Source of the DNA: Streptococcus oralis
GTDB taxonomy: Bacteria > Bacillota > Bacilli > Lactobacillales > Streptococcaceae
Length of the DNA stretch: 64,000 nucleotides
Assembly (NCBI RefSeq): GCF_021497945.1
Contig: NZ_CP046524.1
Location: 779,501 to 843,500, forward strand
Reading direction: 5' to 3'
Below, in pieces: positions 17,379-26,209 of this stretch. How positions within the stretch are numbered: position 1 is the first letter of the stretch; every line of letters begins with the position of its first letter. The position numbers and the translations under genes are program-made. Below the pieces are notes generated by a model that did no database searches, had not been told where the DNA came from, and saw nothing but the letters and a program-made list of their open reading frames with translations.

Positions 17379-18108
17379 AAGCGTCCTTTCTATGAAATAA
17401 ATTGTGAATAGGCATCAATTAAAATATTAGATAAAACTGACAACTTAAAAGAAACTGTTTGTAAAAAATTTCAGTAATAAAATATTGTAATATTGTTTAT
17501 TTTACTAAATAAATTATAACATAGAATCAACAATTCTCCTAATGAATGATATAAAAAGTGTCTATTTTGCTAAACTATAAGAGGAAAAATAATGTAATAA
17601 AAACTTTAAAATGATGTATAAAGAACAAAGTGTGCATTGCATAATATACAATTTAAAACTATCCATCCTCCATGAGCTTATTCTAGATCGTATTTTAGAA
17701 AAGGTTTTGATTGACAATATACCTTGAAATTTATAATATTTGGAAACTTTTATAATAAAAATACCCTAAACGACAATATGAAATCATTATGTATGCTACG
17801 ATAAAAGTTGACAAACTGTAAATTTTTTTTTTTTTGGAATATTCATAAAGAATTAATATAATACTAGTAGTTGTGGTATAATGAAGTGAATGATATTTTG
17901 CAAGTTTTCATTCATAAGTGAGTAAGAAATCCTATTAAAGATTAGATTAAATCATTACTTTGAGCAGTACTACTAGCCATAGCCAGTAACCGTCGCAGCT
18001 ATCATAGGAAGATTCTTGTGGTAAATCTAGCAATTGAAAGGGGTGTTGCCTACTGTTAAGACGTGACATACTTCTCAATTAAATTTAATCAAATAGAAAG
18101 GATTTTTT
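17379..18108. other. 730-base AT-rich intergenic region before the adhesin gene
   Basis: It contains no convincing gene. It holds symmetrical AT-rich elements (AATATT-GT-AATATT at 17481-17494; TTTATTT-TACT-AAATAAA at 17496-17513), a promoter-like TTGACA with TATAAT 15 bases later (17711-17737), a 13-base T run (17823-17835), the adhesin promoter at 17874, and then a leader of about 220 bases. The leader has several short complementary segments, for example AGATT with AATCT near 18010-18030, and one 11-codon open frame at 17890 without a ribosome site. No known riboswitch was recognised. Confidence 0.6.
17874..17882 (+). promoter_or_regulatory. Promoter of the LPXTG adhesin gene, extended -10
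   Basis: TGGTATAAT in AT-rich DNA, about 227 bases upstream of the adhesin ATG. It predicts a 5' leader of about 220 bases. The -35 region is not consensus. Confidence 0.6.
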
Positions 18109-21100
18109 ATGGATAAACTAAAGAAAGTACTAGGTTTTCTAGTATTTCCTCTTTTACTTTTGATGATGCTTTTCCCGACAGTTGAAGCACAGGCAGCAAC
18201 TGACGTTACGAGTAAAGTTCAAATAGACCACTTGGAGATTACTATAGCATCCACAGGAAGCAAGACTGAAGGAATTCATGGTTCAAATGATACTTCGATG
18301 AAATTGAAATATTCAGGTAAATTCTCATTTCCCAATGTGGCAGCTAATGAAATCAAGGATGGGGATTACTTCATCGTAAAAGCTCCAGATAACTTGAGTT
18401 TGACGGATGGTAGTCTGGATTTGATTGATTCGACGTCAAATATCAAAATGGGGACTGTCCGAGTGGAGAATGCTAACCATCAGCTGGTATTTACCTTCAA
18501 TGACAAGGTGAAGGACAAGCAGAATATCCGTGGGGACTTTGTTGCAGAAGCAACTGAAACACTCCAAAAAGAGGGGAAAACGGTTACCTATGTTTTACCA
18601 AATGGTGATAAACAGACCATCACGTATAAAGTGAATAAATATGAACAGACTGACGTGATTGGAGAAACTATTACAAAGTACGGTTATAACGATAACAATA
18701 AGGCGAGAGCACATTTTCAGATGAAGATTAATCGCGCTAAGAAAGATATGACTGGACATGTGGTGAAGATTACAGATGACGTTTCAAAGGGAGCCTTTGC
18801 TAACTATGTGGAAGGTACTTTCTCTCTGCATGAAGCGGAATTCGAAACGACGAATACGAATTCATCTGCTCTTAAACATTTAGGTGATGAATACGAAATC
18901 ACAACCGATCCGGAGGTATACAAGGCTAACTCAGATAAAAAAGCTTTGTTGACCTTTGTCAACGGGAAACGAGGATTTGAGTTGCTCATGCCGACTAATA
19001 TGGGAACAAAGAGCTTTTTCTTAACGTATGATACGTCCTCACCAGCAGATACTTCAACGATAAGTAACTCAGCGCAGTACTTGATTGATAACCAACCACA
19101 ACTTATTTGGGAAAAATACGGAGGTAGTACCGGAACCAGAACAGAGGCAACGTTTAATTTAAAGTCGGTTAAATCTGTAGGTGCGACTATTACTGCTGAT
19201 ATTGCTGGTAAGATCAAAATCACAAAATACGATGAAGCGGATGCAGATGTTAAGTTGGCAGGCGTTGTCTTTGAAATCCGTGAGAAAACCACTAATAATT
19301 TGGTTGATACCGTTACAACAGATAAAGACGGAATTGCTCTTTCAAAGGCTCTCAATGATGGTAAGTATATTGTTAAAGAAAAGACTCCGAAATCAGGCTA
19401 TCAGGTAAATAGTCAAGAATTTGAAGTGGAGATGAAAGATGGAAAAGGTGTTCCCCTCAATATCTCTAACAAACGTGTGACAGTTGACTTTGAAGCAACC
19501 AAGACTTGGGTAAACGGAAAAGCAACTGACTACAAAGAAGTCAAACTCGGTTTGTATGTGCACAAAGAAGGACAAACTGTTGCAGATGCAAAACCTGTTA
19601 CTGGGAACTACACCCCTGAAGTAACCGTGTCGAACGGTGTCTACACTTATAAGTGGAAAAATCAACTTCCTGAACGTGATGTTGATGGAAGCAAGCTAGT
19701 TTATTCTGTTCGCGAACTTCAAGACCAGACAAACCTTCCTTTGAAAGAAGGAGAGAAGGTTGCAGTTGGCGATAACAACTACATCGTATCTTACAATGCA
19801 GACAAGACTCAAGTAACCAATACTTACGAAGTTCCAAAAACAAACGTGACTGCTAAGAAAGTCTGGGTTGGCGGTCAGGAACATATTCGTCCAACTGTCT
19901 ACTTCAAATTGTACCGTACACCAGAAGGTGGAGCGATTGAAGAAGTGGCTGGTGTTGAGAAGAAAGACGTTCCAAAAACAGATGGAACTGTCGAATGGAC
20001 AGACCTTCCTGCGACAGATGAGCACGGTGTGAAGTACACTTATAGTGTGATGGAAGTCGATGAAGATGGCAATCTCATCGTAGATACGATAGACGGCTAT
20101 ACTCCAGCACAAACAGCGGGTCTTACTGTTACAAATACCTATAGCACTTCACCAACTAAGGCTGATATTGAAGTCAAAAAAGAATTAACTGGTGGTCGTC
20201 CAACACCTCTTCAAAACGAAGAATTTGAATTTATCTTGAAAGACAAAAATGGCCAAGAAGTTCAAAGAGCTAAGAACGATGCAGCTGGTCGCGTAGTCTT
20301 CAAAGATATTCCTTTCGATAAAGCGGGTGAATACGAATTTACTGTTGTTGAAGTGAATGCTGGTCAAACCATTAATGGTGTGACTTATGATGGTAGAAAA
20401 GTACCGGTCACAGTACATGTAGTAGATGATGGCAAAGGTAAGCTGGTTGCATCAGTAATGTATTATCCTATTACTGCTGTAGCACTTCCAGCAGCTGATT
20501 TCTCATCTTCAGCACCTGGTGCTAATCTTGTTCCGCCACTTGCTGGTGCAGTGACAAGAGCTACTGATATTGGAATTCAGACATTCACCAATACTTATAA
20601 GCCTGCTAATGTGAAAGCTCCTGTTTCGGCAACCAAATCATTCATCAATAAGAACACTGATAAGCCAATTCAGCTTCAAGGTGGTGAATTCGAGTTTGCC
20701 TTGTTTGAGAAAAATGGTACAGCTCCAATTCAAACAACAACAAATGATGCAGCTGGAAACATTAAGTTTGAAGATTTAGAATTCAATAAAGCTGACACTT
20801 ATCATTACACCATCGTTGAAAAGAATGCTGGGACAACTGATAAAGGAATCACTTATTCTAACAAGACTATCGAAGTAACGATCAAAGTTGTTGACAACGG
20901 TAAGGGAGCTCTTGAAGCAACTGTTACCTATGACAATAACGACAGCACTTTCGAAAACACCTATAAGGCTAAAAATGCCAAAGAAGTTCTTGAAGTAGAT
21001 AAGAAACTAACCAATCGCAATCTCGAAGCTGACATGTTCGAATTTACATTGACAGACGAAGTTGGTAACGTTGAAAAAGCGAAGAATGGTGCTGACGGAA

Positions 21101-23829
21101 AAGTTAAATTCTCAGAGTTGACATTTGATGAAGCACGTACTTACACTTACACTATTAAGGAAGTAAAAGCTGGCACAACGGAGAATGGTATCACCTACGA
21201 TGCTAAGACCGTCACAGCTACAGTAACTGTAACCGATGATGGTCAAGGTCAATTGCATGCAAAGGTTGAATACAGCAGTGATGCAAGTGATGGTAGCACA
21301 AGTTTCACTAATGTCTACACCCCAGCTAAAACACAGGTTCCAGTGAAGAAAGTTTGGAACGATGCTGATAACCAAGATGGCAAACGTCCAACATCAGTCA
21401 CAGTTAAACTTCTTGCCGATGGTCAAGACACAGGTAAGACCCTTGAACTCAATAAAGACAACAACTGGTCAGGAAGCTTCACAGATCTTGATGTGAACAA
21501 AGCTGGTAAAGCGATTAAGTACACTATCGAAGAAGTTTCAGTCGCAGAATATGAGTCTAAGGTAACAGGAGATGCGACAACTGGCTTCACCATTACCAAT
21601 AGCTACACACCAGGTAAGACTCAAGTACCGGTGAAGAAAGTTTGGAACGATGCTGATAACCAAGATGGCAAACGTCCAACATCAGTCACAGTTAAACTTC
21701 TTGCCGATGGTCAAGACACAGGTAAGACCCTTGAACTCAATAAAGACAACAACTGGTCAGGAAGCTTCACAGATCTTGATGTGAACAAAGCTGGTAAAGC
21801 GATTAAGTACACTATCGAAGAAGTCTCAGTTGCTGGCTACAAATCTGAGGTGACAGGAGATGCCACAACTGGTTTCACCATTACTAACAGCTACACTCCA
21901 GGTAAGACTCAAGTACCAGTGAAGAAAGTTTGGAACGATGCCGACAACCAAGATGGCAAACGTCCAACATCAGTCACAGTTAAACTTCTTGCCGATGGTC
22001 AAGACACAGGTAAGACCCTTGAACTCAATAAAGACAACAACTGGTCAGGAAGCTTCACAGATCTTGATGTGAACAAAGCTGGTAAAGCGATTAAGTACAC
22101 TATCGAAGAAGTTTCAGTCGCAGAATATGAGTCTAAGGTAACAGGAGATGCCACAACTGGCTTCACCATTACCAATAGCTACACACCAGGTAAGACTCAA
22201 GTACCAGTGAAGAAAGTTTGGAATGATAGCGACAACCAAGATGGCAAACGTCCAGAGTCTATCACCGTTAAACTCCTTGCTGATGGTCAAGACACAGGTA
22301 AGACCCTTGAACTCAATAAAGATAACAACTGGTCAGGAAGCTTCACAGATCTTGATGTAAACAAAGCTGGTAAAGCGATTGTTTACTCAGTAGTCGAAGT
22401 AACTGTTACTGGCTACAATTCTGAAGTTACTGGTGACCCTGTATCAGGCTTCACAATCACCAATAACTACACCCCGGAAACAGTTAATGTAAAAGCAACC
22501 AAGAACTGGGATGATGCGAATAACCAAGATGGCAAACGTCCAACTAAGATTACAATCAATCTCTTAGCAGACGGTCAGAAAGTTGATTCAAAAGAGATTC
22601 AAGCTGCACCAGACGGCACTTGGTCTGTTGAATTTACAAAACTTGCAAAATATAAGAATGGTAAAGAGATTAAATATACTGTGACAGAAGAAGCAGTCGC
22701 AGAATACGAATCGACTATTACAGACTTTACCATCACAAACAAATATGCACCAAAAGAAATCGACTACAAGGTAACAAAAGTATGGAACGACGCGAACGAC
22801 CAAGACGGCAAACGTCCTAAGTCCGTAACGGTTCAACTTTTCAAATCTGTAGGTGGATCTAAAGCAGTAGCCGTTGAAGGTAAGAAATTGACCTTGACAG
22901 CTAAGGATAAGACGGACGCTAACACTTGGGTAGCATCATTTACAAAACTTCCACAATTCGAAGCTGGTAAAGAAATCACTTACTCCATCAAGGAAGTGGA
23001 TGTACCAGCTGGCTACGAATCTTCTGTAACTGGACAAGTGGTAACAAACACTCATAACCCAGAAACAGTTGTTCTTTCAGGAACTAAGGTTTGGAAGGAT
23101 AACAACAACCAAGATGGCAAACGTACAACATCTGTGAAAGTTCAAATCTTTAAAGGTGAGGGCGAAAAAGCAGAGCTCGCTCAAGAGATTGAAGTATCAG
23201 AGAAGACTGGTTGGAAGTTTGAATCAAAACCACTTCCTAAGTATGAAAATGGTCAAGAAATCAAGTACACTGTTAAAGAAGTTGTTGTGAAAGAATATAC
23301 TTCAACAATTACTACTGACAAAGACGGTAAGTACACGATTACTAACGAACATACACCAGAGAAAATTATTGTAAAAGGTAAGAAGATCTGGGATGATGCT
23401 AATAACAAAGATGGTATCCGTCCAGACTCAATTGTTGTTAAGCTGTTGGCAAATGGTGTAGAAACTGGTAAAACAGCTACAGCTTCAGTAGCAAGTGGTT
23501 GGACGTATGAATTTACAGATCTTGATCGTTATCAAGATGGTGGTAAAGAGATTGTTTATACAGTTAAAGAAGCATATGTTCCTAAAGGCTATACTTCTGA
23601 AGTAATTGGCACTAATATTGTAAATCACCACAAGCCAAAAGACCCAGAACCAAATAAACCACAGGATCCAGAGCCAAACAAGCCAAAAGATCCAGAACCA
23701 GGAAAACCAGGACAAAAACCTCAACTTCCTAACACTGGTGAAAAAGCATCTAACGCAACAGTAGTTGCAGGACTTGCTTTGATGGCAGTGACCGGTGGAT
23801 TATACTTTGTAAGCCGTAAAAATAAATAA
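18109..23829 (+). CDS. Giant LPXTG cell-wall adhesin with pilin-type and Cna-B isopeptide domains
   Basis: A 1906-residue surface protein, probably an adhesin of the MSCRAMM type. Layout: signal peptide 1-30 (cleavage near AQAA, no YSIRK motif); an adhesin-like N-terminal region about 31-360; a SpaA/prealbumin-like domain about 365-455; two diverged Cna-B domains about 456-684; three FctA-type streptococcal pilin isopeptide domains about 685-832, 833-955 and 956-1074; four tandem 96-residue Cna-B repeats 1075-1458; four further Cna-B domains starting about 1459, 1550, 1652 and 1751; a Pro-rich wall-spanning stretch about 1844-1872 with repeats of DPEPNKP; and the sortase A motif LPNTG at 1873-1877 with a hydrophobic anchor and RKNK tail. 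Each Cna-B unit shows the K-x-W Lys and Y-x-I/V-x-E Glu expected for intramolecular isopeptide bonds. No sortase C or other pilin gene is adjacent, so it is more likely a monomeric stalked adhesin than a pilus backbone. The ligand is unknown. Confidence 0.93.
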   Translation: MDKLKKVLGFLVFPLLLLMMLFPTVEAQAATDVTSKVQIDHLEITIASTGSKTEGIHGSNDTSMKLKYSGKFSFPNVAANEIKDGDYFIVKAPDNLSLTDGSLDLIDSTSNIKMGTVRVENANHQLVFTFNDKVKDKQNIRGDFVAEATETLQKEGKTVTYVLPNGDKQTITYKVNKYEQTDVIGETITKYGYNDNNKARAHFQMKINRAKKDMTGHVVKITDDVSKGAFANYVEGTFSLHEAEFETTNTNSSALKHLGDEYEITTDPEVYKANSDKKALLTFVNGKRGFELLMPTNMGTKSFFLTYDTSSPADTSTISNSAQYLIDNQPQLIWEKYGGSTGTRTEATFNLKSVKSVGATITADIAGKIKITKYDEADADVKLAGVVFEIREKTTNNLVDTVTTDKDGIALSKALNDGKYIVKEKTPKSGYQVNSQEFEVEMKDGKGVPLNISNKRVTVDFEATKTWVNGKATDYKEVKLGLYVHKEGQTVADAKPVTGNYTPEVTVSNGVYTYKWKNQLPERDVDGSKLVYSVRELQDQTNLPLKEGEKVAVGDNNYIVSYNADKTQVTNTYEVPKTNVTAKKVWVGGQEHIRPTVYFKLYRTPEGGAIEEVAGVEKKDVPKTDGTVEWTDLPATDEHGVKYTYSVMEVDEDGNLIVDTIDGYTPAQTAGLTVTNTYSTSPTKADIEVKKELTGGRPTPLQNEEFEFILKDKNGQEVQRAKNDAAGRVVFKDIPFDKAGEYEFTVVEVNAGQTINGVTYDGRKVPVTVHVVDDGKGKLVASVMYYPITAVALPAADFSSSAPGANLVPPLAGAVTRATDIGIQTFTNTYKPANVKAPVSATKSFINKNTDKPIQLQGGEFEFALFEKNGTAPIQTTTNDAAGNIKFEDLEFNKADTYHYTIVEKNAGTTDKGITYSNKTIEVTIKVVDNGKGALEATVTYDNNDSTFENTYKAKNAKEVLEVDKKLTNRNLEADMFEFTLTDEVGNVEKAKNGADGKVKFSELTFDEARTYTYTIKEVKAGTTENGITYDAKTVTATVTVTDDGQGQLHAKVEYSSDASDGSTSFTNVYTPAKTQVPVKKVWNDADNQDGKRPTSVTVKLLADGQDTGKTLELNKDNNWSGSFTDLDVNKAGKAIKYTIEEVSVAEYESKVTGDATTGFTITNSYTPGKTQVPVKKVWNDADNQDGKRPTSVTVKLLADGQDTGKTLELNKDNNWSGSFTDLDVNKAGKAIKYTIEEVSVAGYKSEVTGDATTGFTITNSYTPGKTQVPVKKVWNDADNQDGKRPTSVTVKLLADGQDTGKTLELNKDNNWSGSFTDLDVNKAGKAIKYTIEEVSVAEYESKVTGDATTGFTITNSYTPGKTQVPVKKVWNDSDNQDGKRPESITVKLLADGQDTGKTLELNKDNNWSGSFTDLDVNKAGKAIVYSVVEVTVTGYNSEVTGDPVSGFTITNNYTPETVNVKATKNWDDANNQDGKRPTKITINLLADGQKVDSKEIQAAPDGTWSVEFTKLAKYKNGKEIKYTVTEEAVAEYESTITDFTITNKYAPKEIDYKVTKVWNDANDQDGKRPKSVTVQLFKSVGGSKAVAVEGKKLTLTAKDKTDANTWVASFTKLPQFEAGKEITYSIKEVDVPAGYESSVTGQVVTNTHNPETVVLSGTKVWKDNNNQDGKRTTSVKVQIFKGEGEKAELAQEIEVSEKTGWKFESKPLPKYENGQEIKYTVKEVVVKEYTSTITTDKDGKYTITNEHTPEKIIVKGKKIWDDANNKDGIRPDSIVVKLLANGVETGKTATASVASGWTYEFTDLDRYQDGGKEIVYTVKEAYVPKGYTSEVIGTNIVNHHKPKDPEPNKPQDPEPNKPKDPEPGKPGQKPQLPNTGEKASNATVVAGLALMAVTGGLYFVSRKNK
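21331..22482 (+). repeat. Four tandem 288-bp repeats coding Cna-B domains
   Basis: Units begin at 21331, 21619, 21907 and 22195, each 288 bases (96 residues) and starting TQVPVKKVWND. Units 1-3 are nearly identical at the DNA level through their first 200 bases. Unit 3 copies unit 1 almost exactly at its end (VAEYESKVTG), while unit 2 has VAGYKSEVTG. Unit 4 diverges in its middle (RPESITVKL) and end (VVEVTVTGYNSEVTGD). Copy number is likely to vary between strains by slippage or recombination. Confidence 0.95.
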
Positions 23830-23881
23830 TCTCTAGATGAGACTTGATTCTCAGTTAGTTCTTATGAAGTAATTGGAAAGG

Positions 23882-23917
23882 AAATAGTCCAGAACGATTG
23901 TTCTGGACTATTTTTTT
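23882..23917. terminator. Bidirectional terminator between the adhesin gene and bioY
   Basis: AAATAGTCCAGAAC and GTTCTGGACTATTT form a perfect 14-bp stem with a 4-base loop and a T run. The bioY stop codon lies inside the T run. Confidence 0.92.
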
Positions 23918-24452
23918 ATCTTGAGAAATAAGTGACGCTTTTCAATCGTTCGAGTAGGGGACGACTAATGAAACTGATCGCAATGATCTTACCAAGATCA
24001 GGAAGGATAAAAGGAAGGACACCAACAGCGAGTGCCTTATCAAATGACATACCAGCAAGCAAGTGGAGGCTGAGAATACCTCCGACAAAGACGAGGGAAT
24101 CACCCAAGAGGTTGGCTAGGAAAATGCGGATATAGCCACTATTCTGATGGATGAGATAAGAGGTAAGTCCTGCATAGACAAGGTCGAACCAAAGATAGCC
24201 TGAACTTGGACCGACTAAAATGTGAAATCCTGCACCACCCCCTGCAAAGACAGGTAGTCCAATGGCACCCAGTAGGAGATAGAGAGCTACAGAAAGAGCG
24301 GCTTCTCTAGGTCTAAAAACAGTAGCAATCAAACCGATCGCAAAGTTTTGCAGAGTGAAAGGTACAGGACCGATAGGGAGACTGATTTGTGCCAATACGG
24401 CGATGAGAGCAGCACCGATAGCAGGAATGGCATAGATATGAGCTTTTTTCAA
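23916..24452 (-). CDS. bioY: Biotin transporter BioY, ECF substrate-binding subunit
   Basis: The membrane S-component that binds biotin and works with the shared ECF energising module encoded elsewhere. At 178 residues with six hydrophobic segments it has the usual BioY size. Recognisable blocks are AVLAQISLPIGPVPFTLQNF and LLLGAIGLPVFAGGGAGFHI, followed by GPSSGYLWFD, the biotin-site region. No biotin synthesis genes are nearby, so the cell probably depends on uptake. Its promoter carries paired TAGTAAC elements that may be a biotin-responsive operator. Confidence 0.95.
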   Translation of the reverse strand: MKKAHIYAIPAIGAALIAVLAQISLPIGPVPFTLQNFAIGLIATVFRPREAALSVALYLLLGAIGLPVFAGGGAGFHILVGPSSGYLWFDLVYAGLTSYLIHQNSGYIRIFLANLLGDSLVFVGGILSLHLLAGMSFDKALAVGVLPFILPDLGKIIAISFISRPLLERLKSVTYFSR

Positions 24453-24477
24453 AATTGTTAACCTCTTTTCAAAATTA

Positions 24478-24513
24478 TAGTAACTATTATACTAATTTAG
24501 TAACAGAAGTCAA
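24478..24513 (-). promoter_or_regulatory. bioY promoter with paired TAGTAAC elements
   Basis: Minus-strand TTGACT (24508-24513), a 16-base spacer and TATAAT (24486-24491). The plus strand has TAGTAAC at 24478-24484 and 24498-24504, 20 bases apart and flanking the -10 box. BirA operators in firmicutes are usually GTTAAC-like pairs with a similar gap, so this could be a BirA site; the match is partial. Confidence 0.55.
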
Positions 24514-24563
24514 CCTGTTTTTGAAATCAAGGTAACAATTTTGTAACAGCCGATTTTGCAAGT

Positions 24564-24588
24564 AAAAAGAGACCTCAAGAGGTCTCTT
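24564..24588 (-). terminator. gor terminator
   Basis: AAGAGACCTC and GAGGTCTCTT form a perfect 10-bp stem with a 2-base loop. On the minus strand it is followed by a T run, eight bases after the gor stop. Confidence 0.85.
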
Positions 24589-24595
24589 ACGATAA

Positions 24596-25942
24596 TTAGC
24601 GCATGGTTACAAATTCTTCTGAGGCAGTTGGGTGGATAGCTACTGTAGCATCAAAGTCTGCCTTGGTTGCTCCCATCTTGATAGCAACAGCGAATCCTTG
24701 AATCATCTCATCCACTCCGTAACCAAGTCCATGTAGGCCAACAACTTTTTCGTCAGTACCGGCGGTGATGAGTTTGAAGCGAGATTCTTGACGATGGCTT
24801 GTAACAGCAGAGTACATAGATGCAAAGCTTGACTTGTAGACTTTGATGTGATCTTGACCGTATTCTTTGATAGCTTCTTCTTCAGTCAACCCCACGGTTC
24901 CGATTGCTGGGTGGGAGAAGACAACAGTAGGGATAGTCGTGTAGTCCATCTTGGCATTTGTTTTCCCGTTGAAGAGGCGTTCAGATAGGGTGCGTCCTGC
25001 CTTGATGGCTACTGGGGTAAGTTCCTTCTCACCAGTAACGTCTCCAAGGGCGTAGATGCCATCTACAACTGTATTTTGATACTCATCCACTTGGATAAAT
25101 CCACGTTGGTTGAGTGTAACGCCGGCCTTTTCTAAATCCAGACCATCTACATTTGGACGGCGACCGGTAGCCCAGATAACTTGGCTTGCAGTGTGACTAG
25201 AACCGTCTTCAAAATGAATCGTAATGCCTTGCTCAGTTTCTTCGAGCTTGACGGGTACCTTATGCGTGTGCAAAGGTAAACCTGTTTTTTCCATTTCATT
25301 GACAAGACCTTCAACGATGTAGCTGTCAAAAGTGCGCAAGGGACGATCGCGACGGACAAACAAATCAGTTTTTACTCCGAGTGCGTGGAGAACACCTGCT
25401 AATTCAACGGCGATATAACCAGCCCCAAGAATCGCAACGGATTCAGGAAGTTGTTCCCAAGCAAAGACATCGTCTGAGCTGCCACCGAGTTCAGCTCCAG
25501 GAATAGTTGGGATGCTTGGACGAGCTCCAGTCGCAATCACGATATGCTTGGCACGAATCAATTCGCCATTAACGCTGACCGTATGAGCATCAACGAAATG
25601 AGCACGGCCTTCAATCAAATCAACGCCGTTACGCTTGAAACTTCCATCATAAGATGAGCGAGCGCGATCAATGTAGGCTTCACGGTTTTGACGAAGCTTT
25701 GCGAAATCAAATTGAACATCTGAACTTGTAAAACCATAGTCAGGGCCGTAGTGGTGGAAGCTTTCAGCGATTTGAGCTCCATACCACATGATTTTTTTAG
25801 GAACACAGCCGACATTGACGCAGGTTCCACCTAATTTTTTCTCTTCGATAACAGCTGCTTTAGCACCGTGTTCGCCAGCTCGGTTCATAGTGGCAATGCC
25901 GCCGCTTCCTCCACCGATGGCGATGATATCATATTCTCTCAT
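24596..25942 (-). CDS. gor: Glutathione-disulfide reductase
   Basis: NADPH-dependent flavoenzyme that regenerates reduced glutathione; 448 residues. FAD is bound at [11 protein letters not shown] (5-15), the redox-active disulfide is Cys41/Cys46 in [13 protein letters not shown], the NADPH fold is [14 protein letters not shown], and the dimer-interface His is in [11 protein letters not shown] near the C-terminus. The start MREYDII has AAGGAG upstream; longer in-frame starts reach past the promoter and are unlikely. It is monocistronic. In streptococci that import glutathione, Gor supports resistance to self-made peroxide (known for relatives). Confidence 0.95.
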   Translation of the reverse strand: MREYDIIAIGGGSGGIATMNRAGEHGAKAAVIEEKKLGGTCVNVGCVPKKIMWYGAQIAESFHHYGPDYGFTSSDVQFDFAKLRQNREAYIDRARSSYDGSFKRNGVDLIEGRAHFVDAHTVSVNGELIRAKHIVIATGARPSIPTIPGAELGGSSDDVFAWEQLPESVAILGAGYIAVELAGVLHALGVKTDLFVRRDRPLRTFDSYIVEGLVNEMEKTGLPLHTHKVPVKLEETEQGITIHFEDGSSHTASQVIWATGRRPNVDGLDLEKAGVTLNQRGFIQVDEYQNTVVDGIYALGDVTGEKELTPVAIKAGRTLSERLFNGKTNAKMDYTTIPTVVFSHPAIGTVGLTEEEAIKEYGQDHIKVYKSSFASMYSAVTSHRQESRFKLITAGTDEKVVGLHGLGYGVDEMIQGFAVAIKMGATKADFDATVAIHPTASEEFVTMR

Positions 25943-25971
25943 AGAAAACTCCTTATAGCTTTGATAGTCAT

Positions 25972-26000
25972 ATTCTATCGTTTTTATTTTTTGAATGCAA
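25972..26000 (-). promoter_or_regulatory. gor promoter
   Basis: Minus-strand TTGCAT (25995-26000), a 17-base spacer and TAGAAT (25972-25977), 30 bases upstream of the chosen gor start. Confidence 0.75.
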
Positions 26001-26112
26001 AAATCTGCTACGTTAAAAAAAATTAGAAAAACACTTGCCAAATTCAAAAAGATATTGTATTATATATCTAGCACAATAATCCAATAAACGAATACCGAAC
26101 GAAATAATGATC

Positions 26113-26149
26113 CTGAATTGTCATTGTTACCATCTGAACTGTCATTGTT
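26113..26149 (+). promoter_or_regulatory. Tandem 16-base repeats, candidate operator of the efflux operon
   Basis: CTGAATTGTCATTGTT (26113-26128) and CTGAACTGTCATTGTT (26134-26149) differ at one base and are spaced 21 bases apart, two helical turns. The second copy overlaps the -35 box at 26145-26150. This is the pattern of a response-regulator or activator site. Confidence 0.6.
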
Positions 26150-26173
26150 TGGGCTTGGTGTTTCTGATATAAT
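26145..26173 (+). promoter_or_regulatory. Promoter of the MacA/MacB-like efflux operon
   Basis: TTGTTT (26145-26150), a 17-base spacer and TATAAT (26168-26173), 36 bases upstream of the operon's first ATG. Confidence 0.8.
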
Positions 26174-26209
26174 GGTTTTTGTAAGGCAAAAGAATAAAGG
26201 AGTTTGAAA

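Noticed and set aside
17711-17737. Second adhesin promoter
   Set aside because: TTGACA and TATAAT are only 15 bases apart and 370 bases from the gene; listed only as promoter-like.
18109-23829. Pilus operon
   Set aside because: Pilin-type domains are present, but there is no sortase C, minor pilin or second LPXTG gene adjacent.
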